Shown one piece after another: positions 24,038-32,413 of a DNA stretch of 42,044 bases (its first letter is position 1; every line of letters begins with the position of its first letter). Under the pieces are notes generated by a model that was not told where the DNA came from, searched no databases, and saw only the letters and a list, made by a program, of their open reading frames with translations. A program made the position numbers and the translations under genes. Origin of the DNA: an uncultured Lachnospiraceae bacterium (GTDB lineage Bacteria > Bacillota > Clostridia > Lachnospirales > Lachnospiraceae); assembly GCA_910587095.1 (NCBI GenBank), contig CAJUMJ010000015.1, positions 1 to 42,044 on the forward strand, in the 5' to 3' direction.

Positions 24038-24658
24038 TTATCTCAATCTGCTGCACTCAAATTTCTCAAAGGTGCGAAGACAGTCTCTCAGTTCCATATA
24101 TCTGTCCTCCAAATCGCCTTCCTTAATTTCCAGATCCGAAGCCACAGCCATCATGTTAATCATGTCGTCCGTAATCCGGTTATGAAGTGAGTCGAGAATG
24201 CGAAGCCTCTGTTCGTAAGAATCCGCGTCAAGAAACGCCAACACCAGAGGATCAATATTTAGTTGTTCTTCCGTCTCCCGGGTTTCGGAAAGCCGCTCTT
24301 TCGAATCGTCAAAAGAGGACTCTCTTTCCACCGTATGTTCTTTCTCTTCCGGCTCCCCATGTGAAACCGCAGGCTCTTTTTCTTCCATAATCCCGGATAA
24401 ATCTGAGGGATCCTCCTCATCCTCCAGCTCCTGCAGAAGCTCAAAACGGTATCTCTGCCTGGCCTGCGGATATTTCTCACGGTCTACCTCCTCCATAAAC
24501 ATGGACAGAGGGCGCACGTATATCTCAAAAGTGCCATACATCGCCTGATAAACCACCATCAGCTCCCTCGTCTCGCTATGCCTCGCAAGCGTGCGGATCT
24601 GGTACAGGTTTCCTTTGAAATGCCGGTACATTTCCTGTGGTCTTGGATTATGTCTCAT
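24038..24658 (-). CDS. DUF1653 protein with acidic middle region
   Basis: 206 residues. The first 65 are a DUF1653 domain (MYRHFKGNLYQIRTLARHSETRELMVVYQAMYG..EIYVRPLSMFMEEVD), a small beta-rich fold of unknown function. A long Glu/Ser-rich, probably disordered linker follows (about 85-140), then a helical C-terminal domain (DPLVLAFLDADSYEQRLRILDSLHNRITDDMINMMAV). ATG 24658 was chosen for GGAAGGAG 6 nt upstream; an in-frame ATG at 24676 lacks such a site. It is the first gene after the LexA-box promoter (24745-24796), so it is the most likely SOS-induced gene here. Confidence 0.78.
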   Translation of the reverse strand: MRHNPRPQEMYRHFKGNLYQIRTLARHSETRELMVVYQAMYGTFEIYVRPLSMFMEEVDREKYPQARQRYRFELLQELEDEEDPSDLSGIMEEKEPAVSHGEPEEKEHTVERESSFDDSKERLSETRETEEQLNIDPLVLAFLDADSYEQRLRILDSLHNRITDDMINMMAVASDLEIKEGDLEDRYMELRDCLRTFEKFECSRLR

Positions 24659-24692
24659 AGGAATCTCCTTCCTCATAATGATTCTCTACCAT

Positions 24693-24721
24693 AGTATAAT
24701 CCCAAACCATAAAAAAGTCAT
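24693..24721 (-). promoter_or_regulatory. Possible second promoter before the DUF1653 gene
   Basis: Leftward ATGACT (complement of 24716-24721), 17-bp spacer, TATACT (complement of 24693-24698). It lies downstream of both LexA boxes and could give constitutive expression. Confidence 0.45.
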
Positions 24722-24744
24722 GTCTTTCTCTTCGCGGCCGCAAT

Positions 24745-24796
24745 GAACATTTGTTCTGATTAATTATATAATAGAACGAATGTTCTCACGTGTCAA
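24745..24796 (-). promoter_or_regulatory. SOS promoter with two LexA boxes
   Basis: Leftward TTGACA (complement of 24791-24796), 17-bp spacer, TATTAT (complement of 24768-24773). Two palindromes match the Gram-positive LexA/DinR core GAAC-N4-GTTC exactly. GAACGAATGTTC (24774-24785) fills most of the spacer; GAACATTTGTTC (24745-24756) covers the region just after the start site. LexA bound to either would block the promoter. The downstream genes are DUF1653, 5'-nucleotidase and SfsA-MutY. Confidence 0.85.
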
Positions 24797-25152
24797 GTAT
24801 AAACAATACAGAGACTCGCCACTTCCCTGCTAAACTCCTCCCAGCGCAGACTCTCCGTAAGTCGCTCCCTGTCGTCCCTTTCCAGACATTGAATCCTTCT
24901 GTGATGAATCTCCGCCCGGTAGCTCCTCACACCTCCCTCCTCTCTCGTCCAGGTGAGAGTAACGCCGCTGTCCCGAAATCCCTGTTCCTCCAGAATTTTC
25001 TTCGTCCTCTCCCTGAATGTCGTCTCAAGCAGCGCGTAGCGCTCGTTCTCTTTGGCGTAGTTTTTCCGCTCGCCGCACAGCGCTGTCCCCCCAATTCCAA
25101 GAGCCGCAATCAGAATCAAAAACGCCGTGATCATGCCAAAACCCCTGTTCAT
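24793..25152 (-). CDS. Small signal-anchored membrane protein of unknown function
   Basis: 119 residues. An N-terminal hydrophobic segment (MITAFLILIAALGIGGTALC, about residues 6-25) anchors or exports a charged, mainly helical remainder (ERYALLETTFRERTKKILEEQG, then VTLTWTREEGG..SYRAEIHHR). I see no known family; the layout resembles a short pilin-like or divisome-type membrane protein but has no prepilin cleavage motif. ATG 25152 is preferred (GGGGGTGCG upstream) over ATG 25179. Its stop codon lies inside the -35 box of the SOS promoter. Confidence 0.6.
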   Translation of the reverse strand: MNRGFGMITAFLILIAALGIGGTALCGERKNYAKENERYALLETTFRERTKKILEEQGFRDSGVTLTWTREEGGVRSYRAEIHHRRIQCLERDDRERLTESLRWEEFSREVASLCIVYT

Positions 25153-25211
25153 CTGTCGCACCCCCTTTGTTGGAACCATCTTACCATTTCAGGAGTCCCA
25201 TAAACGGGACA

Positions 25212-25260
25212 CACAAAAAAAGGAAGCAAAAAATCTGTTTTGCCAGACTTTCCGCCTCCT
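25212..25260 (-). terminator. Weak candidate terminator
   Basis: Leftward GCAAAA-CAGATT-TTTTGC hairpin followed by TTCCTTTTTTT, between the 97-residue unknown gene and the membrane-protein gene. The stem is short and AT-rich. Confidence 0.4.
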
Positions 25261-25287
25261 TCAATCACCCTATTCAGTTTTTATCGT

Positions 25288-25581
25288 TTATTCCTCAACC
25301 GGCGTATATCTTTCGAATATTTTGCTGCCGCTGCAAACATGCTTCGAACCGTCCACATCCGTGATGATATAGTCCCCTTCGCTGATGAAAGTCTTTCCCC
25401 TCTTATGGAGGATATAAGGACAGACGATAGCGCCGTTTTCCCTCTTAATCTGCACGAGAGAATCCGTCACAAACCATCCCCTCGTAACCACATCCGTCCA
25501 CAGCTCAAAACCGTCCTCCATACCCTTGCCGGTTTCATATTTATCTACGTTTACCTCAAGCGCTACACGCACACATTTCAT
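25288..25581 (-). CDS. Uncharacterised 97-residue protein
   Basis: A compact protein, MKCVRVALEVNVDKYETGKGMEDGFELWTDVVTRG onward, with no membrane segment and a beta-rich pattern; GDYIITDVDGSKHVCSGSKIFERY suggests a small barrel like those in phage-related single-domain proteins, but I cannot name a family. GGAGGAAAAATT lies directly before ATG 25581, so this start is preferred over the in-frame ATG at 25599. It is 34 nt downstream of thrH and may be co-transcribed with it. Confidence 0.6.
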   Translation of the reverse strand: MKCVRVALEVNVDKYETGKGMEDGFELWTDVVTRGWFVTDSLVQIKRENGAIVCPYILHKRGKTFISEGDYIITDVDGSKHVCSGSKIFERYTPVEE

Positions 25582-25633
25582 AATTTTTCCTCCTTCCATG
25601 TTTCGGCCTTGCGATTGCCGCCCTTCCGACCGC

Positions 25634-26245
25634 CTATGGCACGATCACCTTTCTCAATGCCTCCAGCAGCTCCTCATACGTCTCATAGGCTGGGATGTTC
25701 GGATAATCCTTTTTAATCTGCTCCGTACTTTTGAATAAAAATCCGGCTTTGCCCGCCTGAATCATGCCAAGATCATTGTGGCTGTCTCCCGCGGCGATCG
25801 TCTCATATCCGATGGACTGGAGCGCCTTTACAGTGGTTAACTTTGAATCCTTCACGCGCATTTTGTACCCGGTGATTTCCCCGTCCGAAGCCACCTCAAG
25901 GGAATTGCAGAAAATCGTCGGCCACCCCAGTTTCTCGATCAGCGGCCCCGCAAACTGCGTAAAGGTATCGCTGATAATAATCACCTGACTCATGCGCCGT
26001 AACTCGTCCAGAAATTCCTTTGCGCCCGGCATCGGGTCAATCTTTGCAATAGTCTCCTGTATCTGTGAAAGCCCGAGACCATGCTCTTTTAAAATACCGA
26101 TCCGCCAGTTCATCAGCTTATCATAATCCGGCTCGTCCCTGGTCGTCCTTGTAAGCTCCGAAATGCCGCTCTCCTTCGCAAAGGCAATCCATATCTCAGG
26201 TACAAGCACGCCTTCCAGATCCAGACAAACAATATGCATACTCAT
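25634..26245 (-). CDS. thrH: ThrH: phosphoserine phosphatase / homoserine phosphotransferase
   Basis: 203 residues, HAD superfamily. Motif I is VCLDLEGVLVPEIW (nucleophile Asp8, acid Asp or Glu two on); motif II is IIISDTFTQFAGPLIEKLGWPTIFCN; motif III/IV is KLTTVKALQSIGYETIAAGDSHNDLGMI. The pattern LEVASDGEITGYKMRVKDSK is specific to ThrH rather than SerB. In Pseudomonas the family dephosphorylates phosphoserine and can move phosphate to homoserine. That connects it to glyA (serine) and hom (homoserine) in this window. GGAGGCG lies 6 nt before ATG 26245. A weak promoter (TTGCGC-N18-TACAAT) is visible upstream. Confidence 0.9.
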   Translation of the reverse strand: MSMHIVCLDLEGVLVPEIWIAFAKESGISELTRTTRDEPDYDKLMNWRIGILKEHGLGLSQIQETIAKIDPMPGAKEFLDELRRMSQVIIISDTFTQFAGPLIEKLGWPTIFCNSLEVASDGEITGYKMRVKDSKLTTVKALQSIGYETIAAGDSHNDLGMIQAGKAGFLFKSTEQIKKDYPNIPAYETYEELLEALRKVIVP

Positions 26246-26381
26246 GAAACGCCTCCAAGTAATAATAAAAGTGAATGACTGTAAACATCATCCCTGTTCT
26301 CATTGTACTGTAAATACACCCGTCTGCGCAACCACAACTTTCCCTGTTGCAGCAGTTTGGTATTGATTTAAGGAAAATCTT

Positions 26382-27359
26382 TCATGCGCTGTGCTTCACA
26401 ATCAGAAGCTCCACACTCAAAATATCGTTCATTCTGCCCGTCTTGACAAACTCCTCCGTCTCCACGCAGTCCCTTAAAGCCTCCTTAAGCTCCGCCTCCT
26501 TAAACTTCGCGGCCTGGGTCACATACTTCCCGGCTATGAACCCCGCGAGTCCCACCTTCGCACCGATCGCGCGCGCATCATAGCCTTTGCTCTTCAATTC
26601 CCTGACCTGCAAAAGAAGATTAAACTGTCTGGCAATCAAAAAGAGAATCCGCATGGGCGGCTCCTTTAATGTGAGAAGGTCGTAATAAAGCTCCATGGCC
26701 CGTCTCTGCTTTTTGTCCGCAACGGCATCCACCATCTCAAAGATGCGGCTGCTAATCTGTCTGACGCACACCTCGTTAATGTCCCGCGCGGCAATCACAT
26801 CCCTGTCCAGGCAATAACAGACGAGCTTTTCCACTTCGCTGCGGATATTTTCCATATCCGTCCCCGTCTTTTCCAGGAAAAAGTCAAGATCACGCCGGGT
26901 AATCTTCTTTCCCTCCTTTGTCAGAAGTTCTAAAACCCAGCGCCTTAGCACCGAGTCGTCCGGCGTCTTGCACTCGATGACGCGTCCCCTGGAAGCCACC
27001 GCCTTGTAAAGCCTGCTCCTCTTGTCGATCTCAGGCTCCGCGAACACGAAAAAAGCGGTCTTTGCCTGCTCTGCAAGATAGTCCGCGAGAACCTCTCCGC
27101 CGCGCTTAAAAAACCCGCTGTTTTCTATCACAATCACCCGTCTCTCGGCAAAAAAGGGCATAGTCTCAGCCAGATCGACCACCTCCGCCGGATTGATCCC
27201 CTTCCCCTCAAAGCAGTGCAGGTTCATGAGATCGCCGTCTCCCATGAGAGCCTTTTTCACCCGATCCCTGTACTGTCTTCGCAGGTAAGCCTCCTCCCCG
27301 CACAGCAGATACGCCTGTTTCAGTTGTCCCGTCCTGATCTCTTCGTTTAGCTTTTTCAT
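26382..27359 (-). CDS. holA: DNA polymerase III delta subunit
   Basis: 325 residues, the clamp-loader delta subunit. Signatures: N-terminal QAYLLCGEEAYLRRQYRDRVKKAL, NLHCFEGKG, AETMPFFAERRVIVIENSGFF, and the C-terminal collar domain beginning SSRIFEMVDAVADKKQRRAMELYYDLL, EPPMRILFLIARQFNLLLQV and DCVETEEFVKTGRMNDILSVELLIV. It opens the beta sliding clamp during replication. It follows comEC, the usual clostridial order, but here a hairpin-rich repeat lies between them (27371-27501). Confidence 0.94.
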   Translation of the reverse strand: MKKLNEEIRTGQLKQAYLLCGEEAYLRRQYRDRVKKALMGDGDLMNLHCFEGKGINPAEVVDLAETMPFFAERRVIVIENSGFFKRGGEVLADYLAEQAKTAFFVFAEPEIDKRSRLYKAVASRGRVIECKTPDDSVLRRWVLELLTKEGKKITRRDLDFFLEKTGTDMENIRSEVEKLVCYCLDRDVIAARDINEVCVRQISSRIFEMVDAVADKKQRRAMELYYDLLTLKEPPMRILFLIARQFNLLLQVRELKSKGYDARAIGAKVGLAGFIAGKYVTQAAKFKEAELKEALRDCVETEEFVKTGRMNDILSVELLIVKHSA

Positions 27360-27370
27360 AATTTAACCTT

Positions 27371-27501
27371 CATGATTCTGTTCTGCAAAATCCCAAAATC
27401 CACGAAGAATGCCGTATTTTGGGCATTCTCCTGTGTGAGACGGTTCTTGGCGTCCCGTCCTATGGCGGGACGTCTTTAGAAACTCTTCTCACACTAACCA
27501 C
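27371..27501. repeat. Modular hairpin repeat, copy A
   Basis: An intergenic element between comEC and holA. It shares blocks with 39501-39690: CATGATTC, AAAATCCACG, GAATGCC...GGCATTCTCCTG[TA]GTGA[GA]ACGG, and CTCACACTAACCAC. Internal hairpins: GAATGCC-GTATTTTG-GGCATTC (27408-27427) and GTCCCG-TCCTATGG-CGGGAC (27452-27471). The position of each shared block is kept, but the stems between them differ. Confidence 0.7.
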
Positions 27502-27546
27502 AGTATAAACGGTCATCCGGCAAATGACAACAAGCTTTTTCCCCTC

Positions 27547-29865
27547 TCAACGGTATTCCTCCACCAGAACTCTCCCGCTTCTCACCCGGATTGTGACAGC
27601 CCCACTCACGGACGTCTGATAGACCAGGCATCCCCGGTTTTCCAGCCGCTCGAGCGTTTCCCTGTGGGGATGTCCGTAGGAGTTGTCCCGCCCGGCCGAG
27701 ATCAGCGCGATCTTCGGCTGCAAAAGCGAAAGCAGTTCTTCTCCGGTGGAATTTTTAGAGCCATGGTGGGCGACTTTGAGCAAAACGACTCCTTTTTCCG
27801 GGACGGCTCCCAATCCCGCCATTCTCCGGTATCTGTCCGTCAAAAGCTTCTCCCCATCCCCCTCAAGATCACCTGTAAACAACGCGGAAAAGGTTCCGTA
27901 TTGCAGATACAGAGTCGTGGAATAAGTGTTGGCGTCCCCACATATATATCCTTCCGGCGGGTGGAGACAAGTTAACATAACTTCTCCGACGCAAATTTTA
28001 TCCCCCGCGTGAAGATAGCCAACCGTCACTCCGGCCTCCCTCGCCAGCTCCTCAAGCCGAAAATACCTCCCGTCCTTGCTCCCGGAATCTATATCGGGCA
28101 AAAACAGACTGCCGATCTCTATGCCGTTCTCACCGCAATCTTCCAAAAGCCCGTTTATCCCGCTTATATGGTCTTCATCAGGGTGTGTGACAAACACGCC
28201 GTCCAGGCGCCCAACGCCGCGATACTTTAAAAAGGGAGCGATCCGGTACTTCTCTACCTCCTTCTGATCCGAGCTTCCGCCGTCAATGAGATAATGTCCC
28301 CCTCTTTGGTCAGCCACGTATATGCAGTCGCCCTGGCCGATATCCAGCATGGTAATCTCAAATCCGCGGGGAAGACGCACCGTCAGAAAAAGTACCGCGC
28401 AAAGCACAAGCCCCCAAAACTGCCACCTCTTTACGCGCCTGCAAAAAAGAGCCGTTCCAACAAGAACAGCAAGGTAGAAAACAACCTGCACAGAGCTCGG
28501 ACATCCCGTAATCCATCTGCTGCCGGGAAGGGAAAGACATAAATTACAGCATTTTTCATAAACCGTCAGAATAAACACGACGGGAACAGCGGCCGCTTTT
28601 CCAAAGGGCAAAAACACAGCCGCGGCAAACATCGAGAAAAGTCCTCCCGCCAAAACCAGTCCCATACATGGGATCACAAGCAGATTGAGCAGCACGGAAT
28701 AGGGCGGAAATTCAAAGTAGAAGCAAAGATATACGGGCAGTGTTGTCAGAGATATCCATAGTCCCGTAAAGAGCGCTTTCATCGGCCTGTTTCCATCCGG
28801 AAGATATTCCTGCACAGACGGGAGCAGGCCAATCCCGCAGACGGCGCCGAACGAGAAGAGAAAGCCGCTGTGCGTCAGATACATCGGCTGTTTCAAAAGG
28901 ATAAGCATAGCCGCCGCCACCATGGCTGTCGGCATGTCATAAGTTCTTCCGAAAAGCCCGGCGCACAGCTTCAATCCGAACATGACAAGCGCTCTGACAA
29001 CGGAAATGCCCATGCCCGTCATCGTCCCGTAACAGCACATCAGTCCGATTGATAATATTATGTTAACCGAAACAGGAATATGTAATCTTTTCAGTATTTC
29101 ATAAACTCCCATTCCCAAAACGGAGAGATGAAGTCCGCTGATGCTCAGAATATGGATAATGCCGTTTTGTTGATAAAGGCTTTTTACATCGGCGTCCAGC
29201 ACCCCCTTCTCCCCCAAGAGCATGGCTCGCATGACAGCCGCCTCCTTCCCGGGAAAGCTCGCGTTTAAAAGAAGCGCAAGATATTCCTTTAATCCGTACA
29301 ATTTCTCCCTGAAAGGCCAAAAACCCGGGCTTTCGCTCAGGCAGACGCTTTTCATCAGCCTCCCCTGCTGCCCCATGATCCGATAGTAATCGGCGGCGTC
29401 ATATTCCCCGGGATTGGAGGCGTGGGAAAAAGCAAAAAATTTCCCTTCCATCAGGACAATACTTCCCATGGCCGGATCCTCCTCCCCGTCCAGGTAACAC
29501 AAAATCCCCCGGATTTTTTCCGTGTCCTCCCTCATAAAACGCTCTCTGTTGTGTTTTAAATATTTTTCTGTTTTCTTTGCGGAATCTGCCGAAATGTGAT
29601 TTGGCCGAATTGCGTCAGAATTTGATATGATTTGTTTCAAGGCGGCTGTATTCTCCGGTTTTGGAACAAGAACTTCCTCCAAGGTTACAACCAAAATCTC
29701 CTCCGTACCGGAAATCCTTCGTTCCTTCCAGCCGACGCGCCCTGCGACGGCAAGTCTCTCCCCATCCAGAGCGTCGCAAGGCTTCGCCTCATGCGGAATC
29801 ACCAGGATACCCGAAAGCAGAGCCGCCACAAATGCCAGTCCGATCAGGCATAATGGTCTGCGCAT
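27547..29865 (-). CDS. comEC: ComEC/Rec2 DNA-uptake channel
   Basis: 772 residues. N-terminal hydrophobic segment and OB-like domain (AVAGRVGWKERR), then a membrane Competence domain with about ten helices (LLLNASFPGKEAAVMRAMLLGEKGVLDADVKSLYQQNGIIHILSISGLHLSVLGMG is its hallmark) and a C-terminal metallo-beta-lactamase domain (MLDIGQGDCIYV, VTHPDEDHISGI, KVAHHGSKNSTGEELL). ComEC carries single-stranded DNA across the membrane during transformation. AAGGAGAG precedes ATG 29865. The gene is of normal length. A two-component system and GerMN gene separate it from comEA. Confidence 0.95.
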   Translation of the reverse strand: MRRPLCLIGLAFVAALLSGILVIPHEAKPCDALDGERLAVAGRVGWKERRISGTEEILVVTLEEVLVPKPENTAALKQIISNSDAIRPNHISADSAKKTEKYLKHNRERFMREDTEKIRGILCYLDGEEDPAMGSIVLMEGKFFAFSHASNPGEYDAADYYRIMGQQGRLMKSVCLSESPGFWPFREKLYGLKEYLALLLNASFPGKEAAVMRAMLLGEKGVLDADVKSLYQQNGIIHILSISGLHLSVLGMGVYEILKRLHIPVSVNIILSIGLMCCYGTMTGMGISVVRALVMFGLKLCAGLFGRTYDMPTAMVAAAMLILLKQPMYLTHSGFLFSFGAVCGIGLLPSVQEYLPDGNRPMKALFTGLWISLTTLPVYLCFYFEFPPYSVLLNLLVIPCMGLVLAGGLFSMFAAAVFLPFGKAAAVPVVFILTVYEKCCNLCLSLPGSRWITGCPSSVQVVFYLAVLVGTALFCRRVKRWQFWGLVLCAVLFLTVRLPRGFEITMLDIGQGDCIYVADQRGGHYLIDGGSSDQKEVEKYRIAPFLKYRGVGRLDGVFVTHPDEDHISGINGLLEDCGENGIEIGSLFLPDIDSGSKDGRYFRLEELAREAGVTVGYLHAGDKICVGEVMLTCLHPPEGYICGDANTYSTTLYLQYGTFSALFTGDLEGDGEKLLTDRYRRMAGLGAVPEKGVVLLKVAHHGSKNSTGEELLSLLQPKIALISAGRDNSYGHPHRETLERLENRGCLVYQTSVSGAVTIRVRSGRVLVEEYR

Positions 29866-29965
29866 AACTTTCTCTCCTTATTCTGTTGTCTTATTTTGGT
29901 TTACATAAAAATCGTTGACACGGCGCATTTATGTGAGGAAACGCGCAGACTTTTCACAATCCTCT

Positions 29966-30916
29966 TTACGGGATGGCCGGGACAAGAATATCCAGGTTTC
30001 TCTCAAACACGTTGTTCAGGCTGACGTTCTCCCTGTACGACAGGTTTGTCGCGCCGTTGACCGATATCTGCACCCGATTGACATTAGGAAGCTCAACAAG
30101 CGAATTAGTTATGGAGTAGATCGTCACCTCGGAAGCCACATTGTAAGGCTGGCTCAAAAATTCGCTGCTCAGATCCACGTAACATGTCCCGTCCTTCACA
30201 TTCACACTTACAATCTTCGTGGCCGGATTGATGGTGGGATAGACATCGCTGCTCTCCGGGCCGGCCACCAGCTTTTCCATCACCAGCTTTTCCAGGGATA
30301 TGTTGCTGTTGTACACGACATTGCGTCTGTTTTCCTCCACCAGACTGTCCCCTGTCTCGCTGGCAAAATACAGCTTGAGATCCACTTTCTCATAGGCGTT
30401 GATCTCATTGCCGGCATTCTCTATAAAGTTGTCCGCCGACATCACTCCCACTGCCGCACCCGACGCATCCGTAAGCTGTTCTCCCTTCACCGTAAAAGCC
30501 ACCCGCTCCACTCCCGGAATCTGCGTAAACGTCCGCACTATGGACGCGCGCACGAGAATTTCCCTCGTACCCCGCAAGGTTTTATAACTCTCGTCAAAAT
30601 CAAGCGTCAAAAGACCTTTGTCAAGCGAATGTCCTGTCAGGGAAATCTCACCCGAAAGCGGCGTCTGATAGTCCATCCGCTCCGCAATGACCGAGAGCTG
30701 TTCCAAAAGCTCATCAAATATAAGAGCCCTGTCCGACGTCTCACTGACATACTCGCGCTCCACAATCTTCGTCTCATCATTGTTTACATAATATATTTTA
30801 TATACCACTCCGTCCTGCCCGCCCGCTCTGTGTCCGCAGGCTGTACAGAGAAACAGTGCCAAAGCTATAGCGACATAACACCTGAAGTAATATCCGCCTT
30901 TTAAATTTTTCTCCAT
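29966..30916 (-). CDS. Lipoprotein with two GerMN domains
   Basis: 316 residues. Signal peptide with lipobox (LFLCTAC, Cys near 27), then two GerMN (sporulation/germination) domains: roughly 35-165 (KIYYVNNDETKIVEREY ... LLTLDFDESYKTL ... VRTFTQIPGVERVAFTVKG) and 175-310 (KLYFASETGDSLVEENRRNV ... LVAGPESSDVYPTINPATKI ... CYVDLSSEF ... VNRVQISVNG). It is 27 nt after the sensor kinase gene, in the place held by YycH/YycI-like accessory proteins in WalRK operons. A role in sensing envelope state with the kinase is inferred. Confidence 0.88.
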   Translation of the reverse strand: MEKNLKGGYYFRCYVAIALALFLCTACGHRAGGQDGVVYKIYYVNNDETKIVEREYVSETSDRALIFDELLEQLSVIAERMDYQTPLSGEISLTGHSLDKGLLTLDFDESYKTLRGTREILVRASIVRTFTQIPGVERVAFTVKGEQLTDASGAAVGVMSADNFIENAGNEINAYEKVDLKLYFASETGDSLVEENRRNVVYNSNISLEKLVMEKLVAGPESSDVYPTINPATKIVSVNVKDGTCYVDLSSEFLSQPYNVASEVTIYSITNSLVELPNVNRVQISVNGATNLSYRENVSLNNVFERNLDILVPAIP

Positions 30917-30943
30917 AAAACCGCCTTAAAACGCTCCATGCAA

Positions 30944-32413
30944 CTACACAAGAATATATTTTAACGGTATTTTCACCGTAAAATCCGTTCCTTCTCCCTC
31001 AATGCTTGCCACCTTGACGGAACCTCTGTGCATGAGAATAACGCTCTTTGTAATGGAAAGCCCCAGCCCCGTGCCGCCGATTTCCCGCGAGCGGGACTTG
31101 TCCACACGGTAGAACCTCTCATAGATATGTTCAAGTTCATCCTCCGGTATCCCTACCCCCGAATCCGCAACCTGGACCGTAAAAAACTGGTGGTCAGCAT
31201 CAAGCGTCACTTTCACAAAGCCGTGCTCCTTGTTGTACTTGATCGCGTTCTCCACCAAATTGGAGAGCGCCAGCGTAAGCTTCACCTCGTCCACCTCCGC
31301 CGTCACGGGCCGTATGCTCTCATAGACAAGCTGTATGTCCCTGCGCATGGCGATCGGCCGCAGCCTTCGCATAATCAGCTCAACCAAGGCGTTGACATCC
31401 ACCTCGGAGATATTCAGGTCCGCCGATTTCCGATCCATCTTCACAAGGGAGAGAAGGTCATTGATGATCTTGTCCTCCCTCTCGATCTCCGCGGCTATAT
31501 CACCCATAAACTCCTGATAAACCTCCAAAGGCACGTCCTTTTGCGTGATCAGCGAATCCGCCAGCACTTTCATCGATGTAATCGGCGTGCGCAGCTCATG
31601 GGACACATTCGACACAAACTCCTGTCTGGAATCGTCCAGCATTTTCATCCGTCCGAGCACCCTGTTAAACGCATCGCCGATGTGCTCCGTCTCCAGACAG
31701 TCCGTCACTGAAATCGGGTCGTTTGTATACCCTTCCTGCACCTGGTCGAGTGCCTGTATGATCTTCTTGAAAGGAGAAAAAAGAAATTTTGACATCAGGA
31801 GCGTCACCACAAAGATCAGCACGCCCACAATGGACTCCACAACCACCGCCTGGCGGTTTAAACTGTCCATAGTCGCGATTATGCTGTCGTTTGACGCGCT
31901 CACCAACATCACGCCCCGCACCACGTCAACGCTCTCGCCGGAACCCACGGGCAGCTCCGCGCCCAGCGTCTCCGTGATGGGTATCGTCATCTCGATATAT
32001 CCGTTTTCCCTGTCGTAGCGGTTCGCGCTCTTCCCTCTCAGACAGCGGATGACTTCCTCCGAAATCATCGTCTTTCCTTCGCTGATGCCATAGGTATCCT
32101 TCACAATCCGAAGATCCGCATTGATGATGAGCACCCGGCCGTCATATAAGTTGGAAAGCTGTTCCAACTCCGCGTTGATCACCTCCGACGAAGTGTCCTG
32201 CAAATAGTGATAGGTAATCAGATGATTCGCCAAAATCCTGACCTGAGTGGAAATATCTGACGTCCTGACAGTTACCGCCCGGCGTTCGTAATTTCTGAGA
32301 ATCGCATATCGCATGATAAAGCAGGGAATCAGCCCAACAATAAGCAGAATCAGGAAAACACGCCCCTTCAGGCTTCTTAAGAATGTAATTTGACATAATT
32401 TCGATCTAAGCAA
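30944..32413 (-). CDS. Sensor histidine kinase (WalK-like)
   Basis: 489 residues. Membrane helix about 17-38, an extracytoplasmic sensor domain to about 187 (PAS-like, containing VLIINADLRIVKDTYG), helix about 189-212, HAMP, then HisKA with the phosphoacceptor in SNVSHELRTPITSM (His272) and a HATPase (NLVENAIKYNKEHG, VADSGVGIPEDELEHIYERFYRVDKSRSREIGGTGLGLSI). There is no cytosolic PAS domain, unlike classic WalK. The start is probably TTG 32413, overlapping the regulator's stop by 8 nt, since the nearby ATG is out of frame. Confidence 0.9.
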   Translation of the reverse strand: MLRSKLCQITFLRSLKGRVFLILLIVGLIPCFIMRYAILRNYERRAVTVRTSDISTQVRILANHLITYHYLQDTSSEVINAELEQLSNLYDGRVLIINADLRIVKDTYGISEGKTMISEEVIRCLRGKSANRYDRENGYIEMTIPITETLGAELPVGSGESVDVVRGVMLVSASNDSIIATMDSLNRQAVVVESIVGVLIFVVTLLMSKFLFSPFKKIIQALDQVQEGYTNDPISVTDCLETEHIGDAFNRVLGRMKMLDDSRQEFVSNVSHELRTPITSMKVLADSLITQKDVPLEVYQEFMGDIAAEIEREDKIINDLLSLVKMDRKSADLNISEVDVNALVELIMRRLRPIAMRRDIQLVYESIRPVTAEVDEVKLTLALSNLVENAIKYNKEHGFVKVTLDADHQFFTVQVADSGVGIPEDELEHIYERFYRVDKSRSREIGGTGLGLSITKSVILMHRGSVKVASIEGEGTDFTVKIPLKYILV

